From Moraxellaceae bacterium (GTDB lineage: Bacteria > Pseudomonadota > Gammaproteobacteria > Pseudomonadales > Moraxellaceae): a stretch of 9,047 bases of DNA. The translations under genes and the position numbers were made by a program. Below, piece after piece: positions 1-5,493 of the stretch. Each line of letters starts with the position of its first letter. Position 1 is the first letter of the stretch. The notes below the pieces were generated by a model. That model saw only the letters and a list, made by a program, of their open reading frames with translations. It searched no databases and was not told the origin of the DNA. The stretch covers positions 1-9,047 of the forward strand of contig JACMMY010000191.1 in assembly GCA_014378805.1 (NCBI GenBank), given 5' to 3'.

Positions 1-230
1 CCTTGAGCGCCTGTATGGCCAGTTGCACCAGTCGCGCCTGTCGCACCAGCGGGTCCTTGAGCAGTCGTTGAGATGTATCCAGTTGCGCCCGTCGCTCCAG
101 TTGCGCCCGTCGCACCTGCTGGCCCAGCTGTGGTTGTGGCAGGAGGTACGTAGACTACAGCAGGTTCTCTTTCGCAACCCGCCAAACTGAATGCGGCAAA
201 CAGTGCAGATATTATTATCATGTGTTTCAT
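1..230 (-). CDS. Collagen-like repeat lipoprotein, 3' part outside the window
   Basis: The ATG at 230 opens a reading frame that stays open to the window edge, giving 76 visible codons; the C-terminus is missing. Residues 1-18 form a lipoprotein signal peptide with a hydrophobic core, ending in the lipobox LAGC with the lipidated cysteine at position 19. A short linker rich in Pro, Thr and Val (20-34) leads into Gly-X-Y triplets: GPAGATGATGATGATG at about 36-51, an interruption (YISTTAQ, 52-58), then GPAGATGATGATGHTGAQ. Gly-Ala-Thr and Gly-Pro-Ala triplets are the hallmark of bacterial collagen-like proteins, which form triple-helical stalks at the cell surface. A GGGGA-like ribosome site lies about 6 bases before the ATG. 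The signal peptide and repeats are read directly from the sequence; surface display and triple-helix formation are inferred from the family. The specific function is unknown. Confidence 0.8.
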   Translation of the reverse strand, partial: MKHMIIISALFAAFSLAGCEREPAVVYVPPATTTAGPAGATGATGATGATGYISTTAQGPAGATGATGATGHTGAQ

Positions 231-390
231 AGAGAGTCCCCTTGAACGTAAAGATAAGGGTCAAATGCTTTCCACGCGACCCTAGATAGACCAAATTGAT
301 TGGCGAATAATTAGATTAGGCGCGTACTGGGTAAAGTTCTGTGCGTTAGCTCACATAGCACAAATCGTCACGTTGTGTGATGGAGGGATT

Positions 391-431
391 GATCATTTGG
401 TGCAATGCGCTTTTGATTATTGCACCTGACG
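391..431. repeat. 41-bp hairpin repeat, copy 1 (3' of the 450-1139 gene)
   Basis: The stretch contains GGTGCAAT (399-406), a 12-base loop, and ATTGCACC (419-426), a perfect 8-bp inverted repeat. It matches positions 1274-1314 in the same orientation at 36 of 41 bases; most differences fall in the loop, so the stem is conserved. It lies 18 bp past the stop codon of the minus-strand gene at 450-1139. No T-run follows the stem on the minus strand, so it is not a classical intrinsic terminator. It may be a 3' processing or stability element, a Rho-related stop, or a small dispersed repeat. Confidence 0.75.
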
Positions 432-449
432 TTTTATTGTTCTTTGCCT

Positions 450-1139
450 TTACTGACCGTTCGTGCCTAAGTAAATATCGACACCTGGGATCGGCTCGCC
501 CGCTTTGCGTCTCTCAATGCCATCGCCGTTCAGATCGCCCGGAGCGACACGTATTCCTGTGTCTGTGGGGACTGGCGAATTGTTGTCGGCTATTTTAAAA
601 CCTCTGGTTGTTGATACTTGCCCCATTGCACTGTTGGCTTCCTCCTTTGCCATTCCTGGGCGTTTAATGTTGGAGCGTGTTGTGCTGATGGCCGCACTTG
701 GGAGTTCTGACGCTGCACCGATCTGCCCGTTGCCAGATCTCTTAGCAATGGAATTTTCCCAACGATCAAAGATGCTCGCTTCGCCAGCAATGCCATCTGT
801 ACGGGGAGCCGTGCCTCTGGTTGTTGATACCTGCCCTAAAGCACTGTTGGCTTCTTCATGCCTTACAATTGAAGGACGTTTAATGTTGGAGCGTGAGGTG
901 TTGATTGAAGCGCGTGGGAGTTCATTTTTATCATCTGGCTGATCTGCTCCCTTTGGAGCACGGATGCCACCTCCTACTTCCTTGCTCAGATTGACATCGA
1001 CGCCAGGGATGGGCTCGCCAGCAAATATCGTGGTACCTGATAGCTGCAAAGCCAGCCCTAAGAACAGGGCGAAAGCTGTGGAGGAGGAACGTTGTTTTTC
1101 CCCTGCAGTGTTGATCGAATGGGTCTTTGAGTCGTTCAA
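450..1139 (-). CDS. Exported low-complexity protein with duplicated modules, unknown function
   Basis: I place the start at a TTG at 1139, giving 229 residues, because a perfect AAGGAG (1147-1152) sits 7 bases before it. An in-frame ATG at 1211 would add 24 Asn/Ser-rich residues but has no ribosome site. Residues 1-20 are polar with some basic residues, 21-38 are hydrophobic, and IFA|GEP near residue 40 looks like a signal peptidase I site. The mature part is polar and probably disordered. It contains two repeat types. Module A, GEPIPGVD, occurs at 41-48 and 214-221. Module B, about 36 residues (73-109 and 145-180), has the shared cores RSNIKRP, EEANSA and GQVSTTRG. Before the last A module, DLNGDGIE (202-209) resembles a DxNxDG calcium-binding loop. 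I do not recognise the family. An exported, possibly periplasmic or surface protein fits best; the function is unknown. Confidence 0.7.
   Translation of the reverse strand: MNDSKTHSINTAGEKQRSSSTAFALFLGLALQLSGTTIFAGEPIPGVDVNLSKEVGGGIRAPKGADQPDDKNELPRASINTSRSNIKRPSIVRHEEANSALGQVSTTRGTAPRTDGIAGEASIFDRWENSIAKRSGNGQIGAASELPSAAISTTRSNIKRPGMAKEEANSAMGQVSTTRGFKIADNNSPVPTDTGIRVAPGDLNGDGIERRKAGEPIPGVDIYLGTNGQ
601..923. repeat. Internal tandem-type duplication, copies at 601-707 and 814-923
   Basis: The two DNA stretches 601-707 and 814-923 are clearly homologous: both begin CCTCTGGTTGTTGATAC, share GCACTGTTGGCTTC and CGTTTAATGTTGGAGCGTG, and end GGGAGTTC. The second copy is 3 bases longer, which keeps the frame. 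They encode the two B modules of the exported protein. The duplicated block is separated by about 106 bp that encode a non-repeated linker, so this is an older duplication and not a fresh tandem array. Confidence 0.75.
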
Positions 1140-1146
1140 TTTGGTG

Positions 1147-1152
1147 CTCCTT
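1147..1152 (-). promoter_or_regulatory. Shine-Dalgarno sequence selecting a TTG start
   Basis: On the minus strand this reads AAGGAG, followed by a 7-base spacer and TTG at 1139-1137. It is the best ribosome site near the gene's 5' end. The ATG at 1211 is preceded only by a sequence without purine-rich SD character. This decides the start of the 229-residue exported protein. Confidence 0.65.
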
Positions 1153-1273
1153 GATTTTGGATTGTTGTTGTTTAGTGAGGACGGTTGGGAAAGAAAGTAT
1201 TGCGGCTTCATCGTGCTGATTTGATGAAACGTGGTGAGGTGATTTGCGTGGTGATAGTGTGTGGAGAATAGAT

Positions 1274-1314
1274 GATGATTTGGTGCAATGCGCTTGGGCT
1301 TATTGCACCTTACG
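1274..1314. repeat. 41-bp hairpin repeat, copy 2 (3' of the 1323-1622 gene)
   Basis: This is the second copy of the element at 391-431, with stem GGTGCAAT (1282-1289) and ATTGCACC (1302-1309) around a 12-base loop. It begins 8 bp past the stop of the 1323-1622 gene and lies 134 bp upstream of the TTG start of the next gene. Weaker similarity to copy 1 continues on both sides (GTGTG...TGGAG before, a T-rich stretch after). The same placement behind two consecutive minus-strand genes argues for a 3'-end role, although this copy could also affect the promoter of the downstream gene. Confidence 0.75.
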
Positions 1315-1322
1315 CGCTTTAT

Positions 1323-1622
1323 CTATTGGTGGCTCCATACTGAAATGATTGCACAGAGAATGACGAGTGATAAAAAGGAAATTTGGATTAAGTATGCTCT
1401 CCTAAAACTTACTTTAGATTTTTGACTTTCATTTTCATCATAATCAAAACCGCCCTTTTGCCGATCTTCAGTACTCATCATTAATCCATTTAAGAGCAAA
1501 ATCGCTAAAAGCACCAACCCAGTGGTTAGCCAGTTTAAGTCTGTAAAAAAACCAATAACGCCGCCGATAGAAAGACATATAACAATTAATAAAACCGGTG
1601 ATTTAATGTCTATGTTATCCAT
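1323..1622 (-). CDS. Small membrane protein of unknown function
   Basis: The product has 99 residues and three predicted membrane segments, at about 9-27, 31-49 and 76-96. Between the second and third lies a charged, Asp/Glu/Lys/Arg-rich loop (about 51-75) with no recognisable motif. The start is the ATG at 1622; the upstream ribosome site is weak (AAGG about 10 bases away). The gene starts 36 bp after the stop of the peroxiredoxin on the same strand, so the two may be cotranscribed, and its stop is followed at once by a hairpin repeat. I do not recognise the family. By topology it could be a small inner-membrane accessory protein, but the sequence gives no specific role. Confidence 0.6.
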   Translation of the reverse strand: MDNIDIKSPVLLIVICLSIGGVIGFFTDLNWLTTGLVLLAILLLNGLMMSTEDRQKGGFDYDENESQKSKVSFRRAYLIQISFLSLVILCAIISVWSHQ

Positions 1623-1658
1623 ATCCCATTGCCTTGACCAAGAATCTCGATTCGTGAA

Positions 1659-2168
1659 TCAATCTAACCCCCTTCGCAACTGCTTGGTTTTTGCAGACAA
1701 AATCGTAGCAATCACCGCATCATCATTTGGACGAAATGCCCTAAACATGACTTCTCGTGAAACCACTCTGCCTTCAGCATCAATGATCACGATTGCGCGA
1801 GTCAGCTTGGCAGGCATCCACCAGTGATGACTGTAAATTTTGGTGATGTCATTGCCTGAGTCGGCAAGTAGAGGGAGTGGTAAACGATGATGTGCTGCAA
1901 ACTGAGTATGTTCTACAATAGTGCCATCTGAGATGCCAATAACATTTGCGCCCGTTTCGAGATAATCCGCCCATTTGTCGCGAACTGAACACATCTGTTT
2001 GGTGCAAACGAGCGTTTCATCTTGAGGATAAAAAAGCAGTGCGACGACTTGCCCACGTTTATCGGATAGTCGCCAAGGCTGACCTTCGGTATCATTCAAC
2101 ATAAAATCAGGTGCTTCCTCACCGACTTTGGCTATTTTGGGTTGATCCATGACCATTTGGTTCATCAT
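1659..2168 (-). CDS. BCP/AhpC-TSA family peroxiredoxin
   Basis: The protein is a thiol peroxidase of the BCP (PrxQ) type, expected to reduce hydrogen peroxide and organic hydroperoxides in the cytoplasm using thioredoxin. With the start chosen here it has 169 residues. The thioredoxin-like fold begins at VGEEAPDF (15-22). The active site follows the family pattern P-x3-T-x2-C: Pro48, Thr52 and peroxidatic Cys55. Cys60 lies five residues later, the usual resolving position of atypical 2-Cys BCPs. Arg124 in TRAIVIID matches the conserved active-site arginine. The site reads TLVC where most members have TPGC, a mild departure. I chose ATG 2168 (a second ATG follows at 2165) because AGAGGA lies just upstream and because it leaves 128 bp between the divergent genes. 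An in-frame ATG at 2252, also with GAGG upstream, would add 28 unconserved residues and leave only 44 bp. Confidence 0.88.
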   Translation of the reverse strand: MMNQMVMDQPKIAKVGEEAPDFMLNDTEGQPWRLSDKRGQVVALLFYPQDETLVCTKQMCSVRDKWADYLETGANVIGISDGTIVEHTQFAAHHRLPLPLLADSGNDITKIYSHHWWMPAKLTRAIVIIDAEGRVVSREVMFRAFRPNDDAVIATILSAKTKQLRRGLD

Positions 2169-2172
2169 CGTT

Positions 2173-2178
2173 TCCTCT
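2173..2178 (-). promoter_or_regulatory. Ribosome binding site for the peroxiredoxin start at 2168
   Basis: On the minus strand this reads AGAGGA, followed by AACG and a double ATG (2168 and 2165). It supports the shorter reading of the peroxiredoxin. A competing GAGG before the ATG at 2252 means that the longer form cannot be excluded. Confidence 0.5.
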
Positions 2179-2296
2179 AAAAGATTCCGTTCATTCAGAT
2201 TTGACGTAAAACTTGCTTTATTGCCGTACCCAACTATCATTGGGCCATTCATGTGTGACCTCGTGTTAAACCCATTAGATTCCTTCTGAGAAAAAG

Positions 2297-3124
2297 ATGC
2301 AAATACTTAATTCATCCCGTTGCTTTAACGGTGAGCAACGCATTTATCAGCATGCTTCGACTGTCATTGGTTTGCCAATGAAGTTTGGCGTTTATTTACC
2401 TCCACAAGCGTTGGCAGGCGAGCAGTGCGCAGCGTTGTTTTATCTGGCTGGTTTAACCTGTACCGAAGAAACCTTTGCAATTAAAGCGCATGCACAAGAC
2501 ATCGCCGCTGAATTGGGTGTGATCTTGATTTCACCTGATACGAGTCCGCGTGGTGACAATGTGGCGAAAAGCGATTCTTGGGATTTGGGGCAGGGTGCAG
2601 GATTTTATCTGGATGCGACCGAAGCGCCGTGGGCACTGCATTATCGAATGGAGTCTTATTTGATTGATGAGCTTTATCCGCTCATCAAAAATACCTTTAA
2701 TGTTCAGCGTATCAGCATCATGGGTCACTCAATGGGTGGACATGGGGCGTTGACGTTGGCACTGCGTCATCCTGAGTTGTTTGCATCGGTATCGGCGATT
2801 GCACCGATTGCTGCGCCGATGGATTGTCCGTGGGGTGTGAAAGCATTTACCCATTATCTGGGGAATGATCAAACCCTTTGGGCTGAACATGATGCCAGTC
2901 GGTTGATTGAAGCGAAAGGAAAGCTCTTTGATCACATCCTTGTCGATCAAGGTTTGCAAGATCAATTCCTCAATCAATTACATCCAGATCGTTTGGAGGT
3001 GGCGTGTGCTCGTGTGGGGCAGCCGCTGAATTTACGTCGTCATGCAGGGTACGATCACGGATATTATTTTATTCAAAGTGTGATTGCTGATCATGTGCGT
3101 TATCATATGCAGGCGTTGCGCTAA
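2297..3124 (+). CDS. frmB: S-formylglutathione hydrolase
   Basis: The enzyme hydrolyses S-formylglutathione to glutathione and formate, the second step of glutathione-dependent formaldehyde detoxification in the cytoplasm. The 275-residue length matches the family (esterase D, alpha/beta hydrolase fold). The nucleophile elbow GHSMGG places the serine at 145. By comparison with human esterase D, the acid is Asp222 in QDQFL and the base is His254 in GYDHGYYFI. Other family signatures are LAGLTCTEE (51-59) and SPDTSPRG (79-86). The start is the ATG at 2297 behind a weak GAGA-type ribosome site. The usual partner, the dehydrogenase frmA/adhC, is not in this window. The gene is divergent from the peroxiredoxin and lies 61 bp ahead of rpe on the same strand, so cotranscription with rpe is possible. 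Confidence 0.95.
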   Translation: MQILNSSRCFNGEQRIYQHASTVIGLPMKFGVYLPPQALAGEQCAALFYLAGLTCTEETFAIKAHAQDIAAELGVILISPDTSPRGDNVAKSDSWDLGQGAGFYLDATEAPWALHYRMESYLIDELYPLIKNTFNVQRISIMGHSMGGHGALTLALRHPELFASVSAIAPIAAPMDCPWGVKAFTHYLGNDQTLWAEHDASRLIEAKGKLFDHILVDQGLQDQFLNQLHPDRLEVACARVGQPLNLRRHAGYDHGYYFIQSVIADHVRYHMQALR

Positions 3125-3185
3125 GACTGATTTTTTTCGCATCGTTCATTAGCCAAATTTGCCACCTATTTTGCCAGAGCTTGTT

Positions 3186-3863
3186 ATGACCCAACCGTAT
3201 TGGATTGCCCCGTCGATTTTATCTGCTGACTTTGCCCGTTTGGGTCAAGACGTTGAAAACGTACTGAATGCTGGCGCGGATGTGGTGCATTTTGACGTGA
3301 TGGATAATCACTATGTGCCGAATCTGACGTTTGGTTCGATGATTTGTACTGCCCTGCGTAGTTATGGCATTACAGCGCCGATTGATGTGCATCTCATGGT
3401 TGAACCTGTGGATCGCATGATCGAATATTTCCTTGAAGCGGGCGCGAGCATCATTACCTTTCATCCAGAAGCGACGCCGCATATTGATCGTTCGTTGCAG
3501 TTGATTAAGGCGGGCGGTGCGAAAGCAGGTTTGGTGTTTAATCCTGCAACGCCGTTGCATTACCTGGATTATGTGATGGATAAGGTCGATCAAGTTTTGC
3601 TAATGAGTGTGAACCCTGGTTTTGGCGGACAAAGTTTTATTCCAAGTACGCTGGATAAACTCCGCGTCGCGAAGCAAATGATTGAAAAAAGTGGTCGTGA
3701 TATTCGTTTAGAAGTCGATGGAGGTGTGAATGTGAAGAACATTCGTGCGATTGCTGAAGCGGGTGCGGATATGTTTGTTGCGGGTTCAGCGATTTTTAGT
3801 CAGCCTGATTATAAGACGGTGATTGATGCGATGCGTGCGGAGTTGGCGCTGGTTCAAACATAA
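3186..3863 (+). CDS. rpe: Ribulose-phosphate 3-epimerase
   Basis: This enzyme interconverts D-ribulose 5-phosphate and D-xylulose 5-phosphate in the non-oxidative pentose phosphate pathway. It has a TIM-barrel fold and is cytoplasmic. From ATG 3186 the protein has 225 residues, the same length as E. coli Rpe, and it aligns with that protein from its N-terminus (IAPSILSADFARLG). Metal and catalytic residues are in place: His35 and Asp37 in HFDVMDNHYVPN, His69 in DVHLM, and Asp178 in LEVDGG. The phosphate-binding segments NPGFGGQ (143-149) and FVAGSAIF (197-204) are intact. An in-frame TTG at 3159 could add nine residues but lacks support. In many gammaproteobacteria rpe sits with gph and trpS; here it follows frmB instead. 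Confidence 0.97.
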   Translation: MTQPYWIAPSILSADFARLGQDVENVLNAGADVVHFDVMDNHYVPNLTFGSMICTALRSYGITAPIDVHLMVEPVDRMIEYFLEAGASIITFHPEATPHIDRSLQLIKAGGAKAGLVFNPATPLHYLDYVMDKVDQVLLMSVNPGFGGQSFIPSTLDKLRVAKQMIEKSGRDIRLEVDGGVNVKNIRAIAEAGADMFVAGSAIFSQPDYKTVIDAMRAELALVQT

Positions 3864-3908
3864 ATCTGAATTAAAGTTCACTGAGGTTGTCGAAGTGGAC
3901 ATCTCAAC

Positions 3909-3928
3909 CGCCTTCAAATCAGAAGGCG
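3909..3928. terminator. Hairpin after rpe, possible weak terminator
   Basis: CGCCTTC (3909-3915) and GAAGGCG (3922-3928) form a perfect 7-bp stem with the six-base loop AAATCA. It lies 45 bp past the rpe stop. No T-run follows directly on either strand, so an intrinsic terminator is doubtful; it may act with the nearby repeat units. Confidence 0.35.
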
Positions 3929-3982
3929 TGCATTTCGACTCCGCTCAATGTGCTAGTTATTTTTTGCATCCATTATTTGAGT

Positions 3983-3999
3983 AAGTTGTCAGACAGCTT
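3983..3999. repeat. Near-perfect 17-bp palindrome in the convergent gap
   Basis: AAGTTGTCAGACAGCTT pairs end to end, with one G-T wobble and an odd central base. As RNA it would give a 6-bp stem with a 5-base loop. No T-run follows. It lies between the second and third TTCGAC-type repeats and may be part of the same structured 3' region. Confidence 0.35.
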
Positions 4000-4064
4000 G
4001 ACCAAATCTATTAGCGAATACCGCACATTTCGACAAGCTCAATGAGCTAGTCTGTTAACAAGTT

Positions 4065-4715
4065 CTAATCCTGATTTTTGTCAATCGAATGTTCATCTTG
4101 ATAGACAAACTTGGGTATTTCCCAATGGTATTTGATCGCCAATAAGCGAAATAAAAATCCACCAAACAGTGTGATAATCATGCTCTGCTCATCAACTAGG
4201 TTGAGTTGTAAGCATCCGAGATACAGTACGGCACTGGCGAGTGCGACGCTGGCATAGAGTTCTTTTTGAAAGATCAGAGGAATGTCGTTACACAAAATAT
4301 CGCGCAGAATTCCGCCAAATACGCCAGTAATCACGCCGAAGACGGCACTGATCAATAAGCTCTGTTTGATCAGTCCTTCCTGCTGCATTTCAAGTGCCAC
4401 CTGACAGCCCAGAATCGTAAAGGCGACTAAGCCTAAAGCATCTAGCACGAGGAAGACTGATTTTAGATGTTTCATGAGTGGTGCAATGACGACGGTAATC
4501 AGTGCAGCAAAACCAGTCAAAGCAAGGTATTCAGGATGCTTGACCCAAGTCAGCGGATAGTGTCCAAGTAAGACATCACGAACTGAACCGCCACCTAATG
4601 CTGTCACGCACGCAATCAACACCACGCCAAATAAATCCATACTGCGTCGCCCAGCGGAGAGCGCGCCTGTCATGGCTTCTGCGGTAATAGCGATGATATA
4701 AATAATGGTCAGCAT
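4065..4715 (-). CDS. TRIC-family (UPF0126) membrane protein
   Basis: The 216-residue inner-membrane protein belongs to the bacterial trimeric intracellular cation channel family (UPF0126, E. coli YadS/YicG type). It shows the family's internal duplication, each half with three membrane segments: half one starts EAMTGALSAGRRSMDLFGV (13-31) and carries GGGSVRD (41-47); half two starts LDALGLVAFTILG (91-103) and carries GGILRD (134-139). A seventh membrane segment follows, near 178-194. The GG-x-x-RD motif is the signature of the repeats. Bacterial and archaeal TRIC homologues form trimeric, potassium-permeable channels, but the physiological role in bacteria is unclear. The start at 4715 fits the family N-terminus although no clear ribosome site precedes it. 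The gene converges on rpe and lies 76 bp from the ychJ-like gene upstream. Confidence 0.9.
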   Translation of the reverse strand: MLTIIYIIAITAEAMTGALSAGRRSMDLFGVVLIACVTALGGGSVRDVLLGHYPLTWVKHPEYLALTGFAALITVVIAPLMKHLKSVFLVLDALGLVAFTILGCQVALEMQQEGLIKQSLLISAVFGVITGVFGGILRDILCNDIPLIFQKELYASVALASAVLYLGCLQLNLVDEQSMIITLFGGFLFRLLAIKYHWEIPKFVYQDEHSIDKNQD

Positions 4716-4791
4716 GTGGCGATGGTGTGGGTCAGTTTTGGTGCGGGCATTCTAACCGACAAAGTCATTTGGATGGCGGTTTTTGTGCTGA

Positions 4792-5421
4792 TTAGGCAAT
4801 CCACGTTGAGCAGCACTTTTTGAATTTGGCGCCATTGCCACACGGACAAGGATCATTGCGTCCGAGATTGAGTGGTGCGGTTGGGTCGAGAAAATACCAA
4901 CGGTCTTTGATCTTTACGAAGCCCGATTTTTCTAGATGTTGGTGTTCGCCTTGTGCGTCTTTCCACTTGGCAACAAAGGTGACTGTCGCATGAATTTTAT
5001 CGACGAATTCTTCGAAATCTTTCACCTCTAATCCCAGCCAAATGCTTTGGGTTGACCATGTGCGAATGCCTTCTTGATCGAGTCTTTGCTGTTGCGCAGG
5101 AAGCGTAGTCGCAACGAGGTAGTCAATCAATCCGAGTGCATAGGCACTATAACGTGAACGCATGAGTTTTTCGGCATTATGTGCGGGTTCTCCTGCGTGG
5201 TATATTCCACAGCAGGTGGTGAGTAAGTTCTGAGGGTTGCATGGACAAATTTGCATAGACGGATTCTGCATAAATCGATTCAAGTCTTTGTGATGGAAAT
5301 CATTAAAGTCATCATAATCGAATCGTTTGGTCAGTCTATGCTGATATTGCTTTTTTTTCATGTTTGCCGCTTTGCGATAAAGCTTCAAAAAGGGCTGCGA
5401 ATAGGAGTTATGCCAATACAT
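4792..5421 (-). CDS. ychJ: YchJ-family SEC-C zinc-binding protein
   Basis: The product matches the UPF0225/YchJ family, with two SEC-C cysteine clusters around a central NTF2-like domain. Cluster one has Cys59, Cys61, Cys70 and Cys71, followed by the family signature EKLMRSRYSAYALGL (84-98). Cluster two is the C-terminal GRNDPCPCGNG...KKCC with Cys192, Cys194, Cys203 and Cys204, the form found at the end of SecA that binds zinc. The cellular role of YchJ is not established. The N-terminal start is uncertain. From ATG 5421 the protein has 209 residues, about 50 more before the first cysteine cluster than E. coli YchJ has. ATG codons at 5361, 5271 and 5256 are alternatives, and none has a good ribosome site. 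It is divergent from the light/flavin operon, with 72 bp between the two starts if 5421 is used. Confidence 0.9.
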   Translation of the reverse strand: MYWHNSYSQPFLKLYRKAANMKKKQYQHRLTKRFDYDDFNDFHHKDLNRFMQNPSMQICPCNPQNLLTTCCGIYHAGEPAHNAEKLMRSRYSAYALGLIDYLVATTLPAQQQRLDQEGIRTWSTQSIWLGLEVKDFEEFVDKIHATVTFVAKWKDAQGEHQHLEKSGFVKIKDRWYFLDPTAPLNLGRNDPCPCGNGAKFKKCCSTWIA

Positions 5422-5432
5422 CTTTGATGTGA

Positions 5433-5449
5433 TTTTTCCGATCGAAAAG
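5433..5449. promoter_or_regulatory. Imperfect palindrome in the divergent promoter region
   Basis: TTTTTCCGATCGAAAAG is centred on the perfect palindrome CGATCG (5439-5444) and flanked by T-run and A-run arms with one central mismatch pair. It lies between the divergent ychJ-like and DCC-family genes, and a TATAAC-like hexamer is at 5468-5473. It could be an operator for the photolyase operon. It is short and AT-rich in the arms, so chance is possible. Confidence 0.25.
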
Positions 5450-5493
5450 GATGGTATGCGACACTTTTATAACATTATCTAAGCGAGAATTTG

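Larger units (their letters stand above)
3876..4050. repeat. Cluster of three TTCGAC-type extragenic repeats
   Basis: Three related units occupy the gap between the convergent genes. One at 3876-3897 reads GTTCACTGAGGTTGTCGAAG and then TG on the plus strand; two in the opposite orientation lie at 3931-3956 (CATTTCGACTCCGCTCAATG, then TGCTAG) and 4026-4050 (CATTTCGACAAGCTCAATGA, then GCTAG). They share the core CA(C/T)TTCGAC...CTCA(A/G)TG when oriented alike. Such TTCGACAAGCTCA units are common short extragenic repeats in bacterial genomes. The head-to-head arrangement lets RNA from this gap fold into long stems. Placement between two converging genes suits a bidirectional transcription barrier or mRNA 3' stabiliser; this role is inferred. 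Confidence 0.7.

Noticed and set aside
1..120. CRISPR-like or tandem DNA repeat
   Set aside because: The periodicity is 9 bases and is explained by Gly-Ala-Thr codon triplets in the lipoprotein frame; there are no spacers.
391..431. NtrC-type nitrogen regulator site
   Set aside because: The arms are GGTGCA then TGCACC, the reverse of the usual order (TGCACC then GGTGCA), and the 12-base spacing does not fit. No sigma-54 promoter spacing was seen.
505..942. Plus-strand open frame of 145 codons opposite the exported-protein gene
   Set aside because: It is antisense to a frame with a signal peptide, coherent repeats and a strong ribosome site. Its own repeats are only the complement of those modules, and it has no recognisable domain.
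1274..1314. Insertion-sequence or MITE ends bracketing the 450-1139 gene
   Set aside because: The two copies are direct and each is internally palindromic. There is no transposase, and I saw no target-site duplication at their outer edges.
2169..2252. Longer peroxiredoxin starting at ATG 2252
   Set aside because: The extra 28 residues do not resemble the family and would leave only 44 bp for two divergent promoters. It does have a GAGG upstream, so it is rejected only with moderate confidence.
3159..3185. Longer Rpe starting at TTG 3159
   Set aside because: The ATG at 3186 gives exactly the length and N-terminus of known Rpe proteins, and the TTG has no ribosome site.
3125..3185. Intrinsic terminator between frmB and rpe, suggested by a run of seven T's
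   Set aside because: The T-run at 3131-3137 is not preceded by a GC-rich stem, so there is no basis for a terminator.
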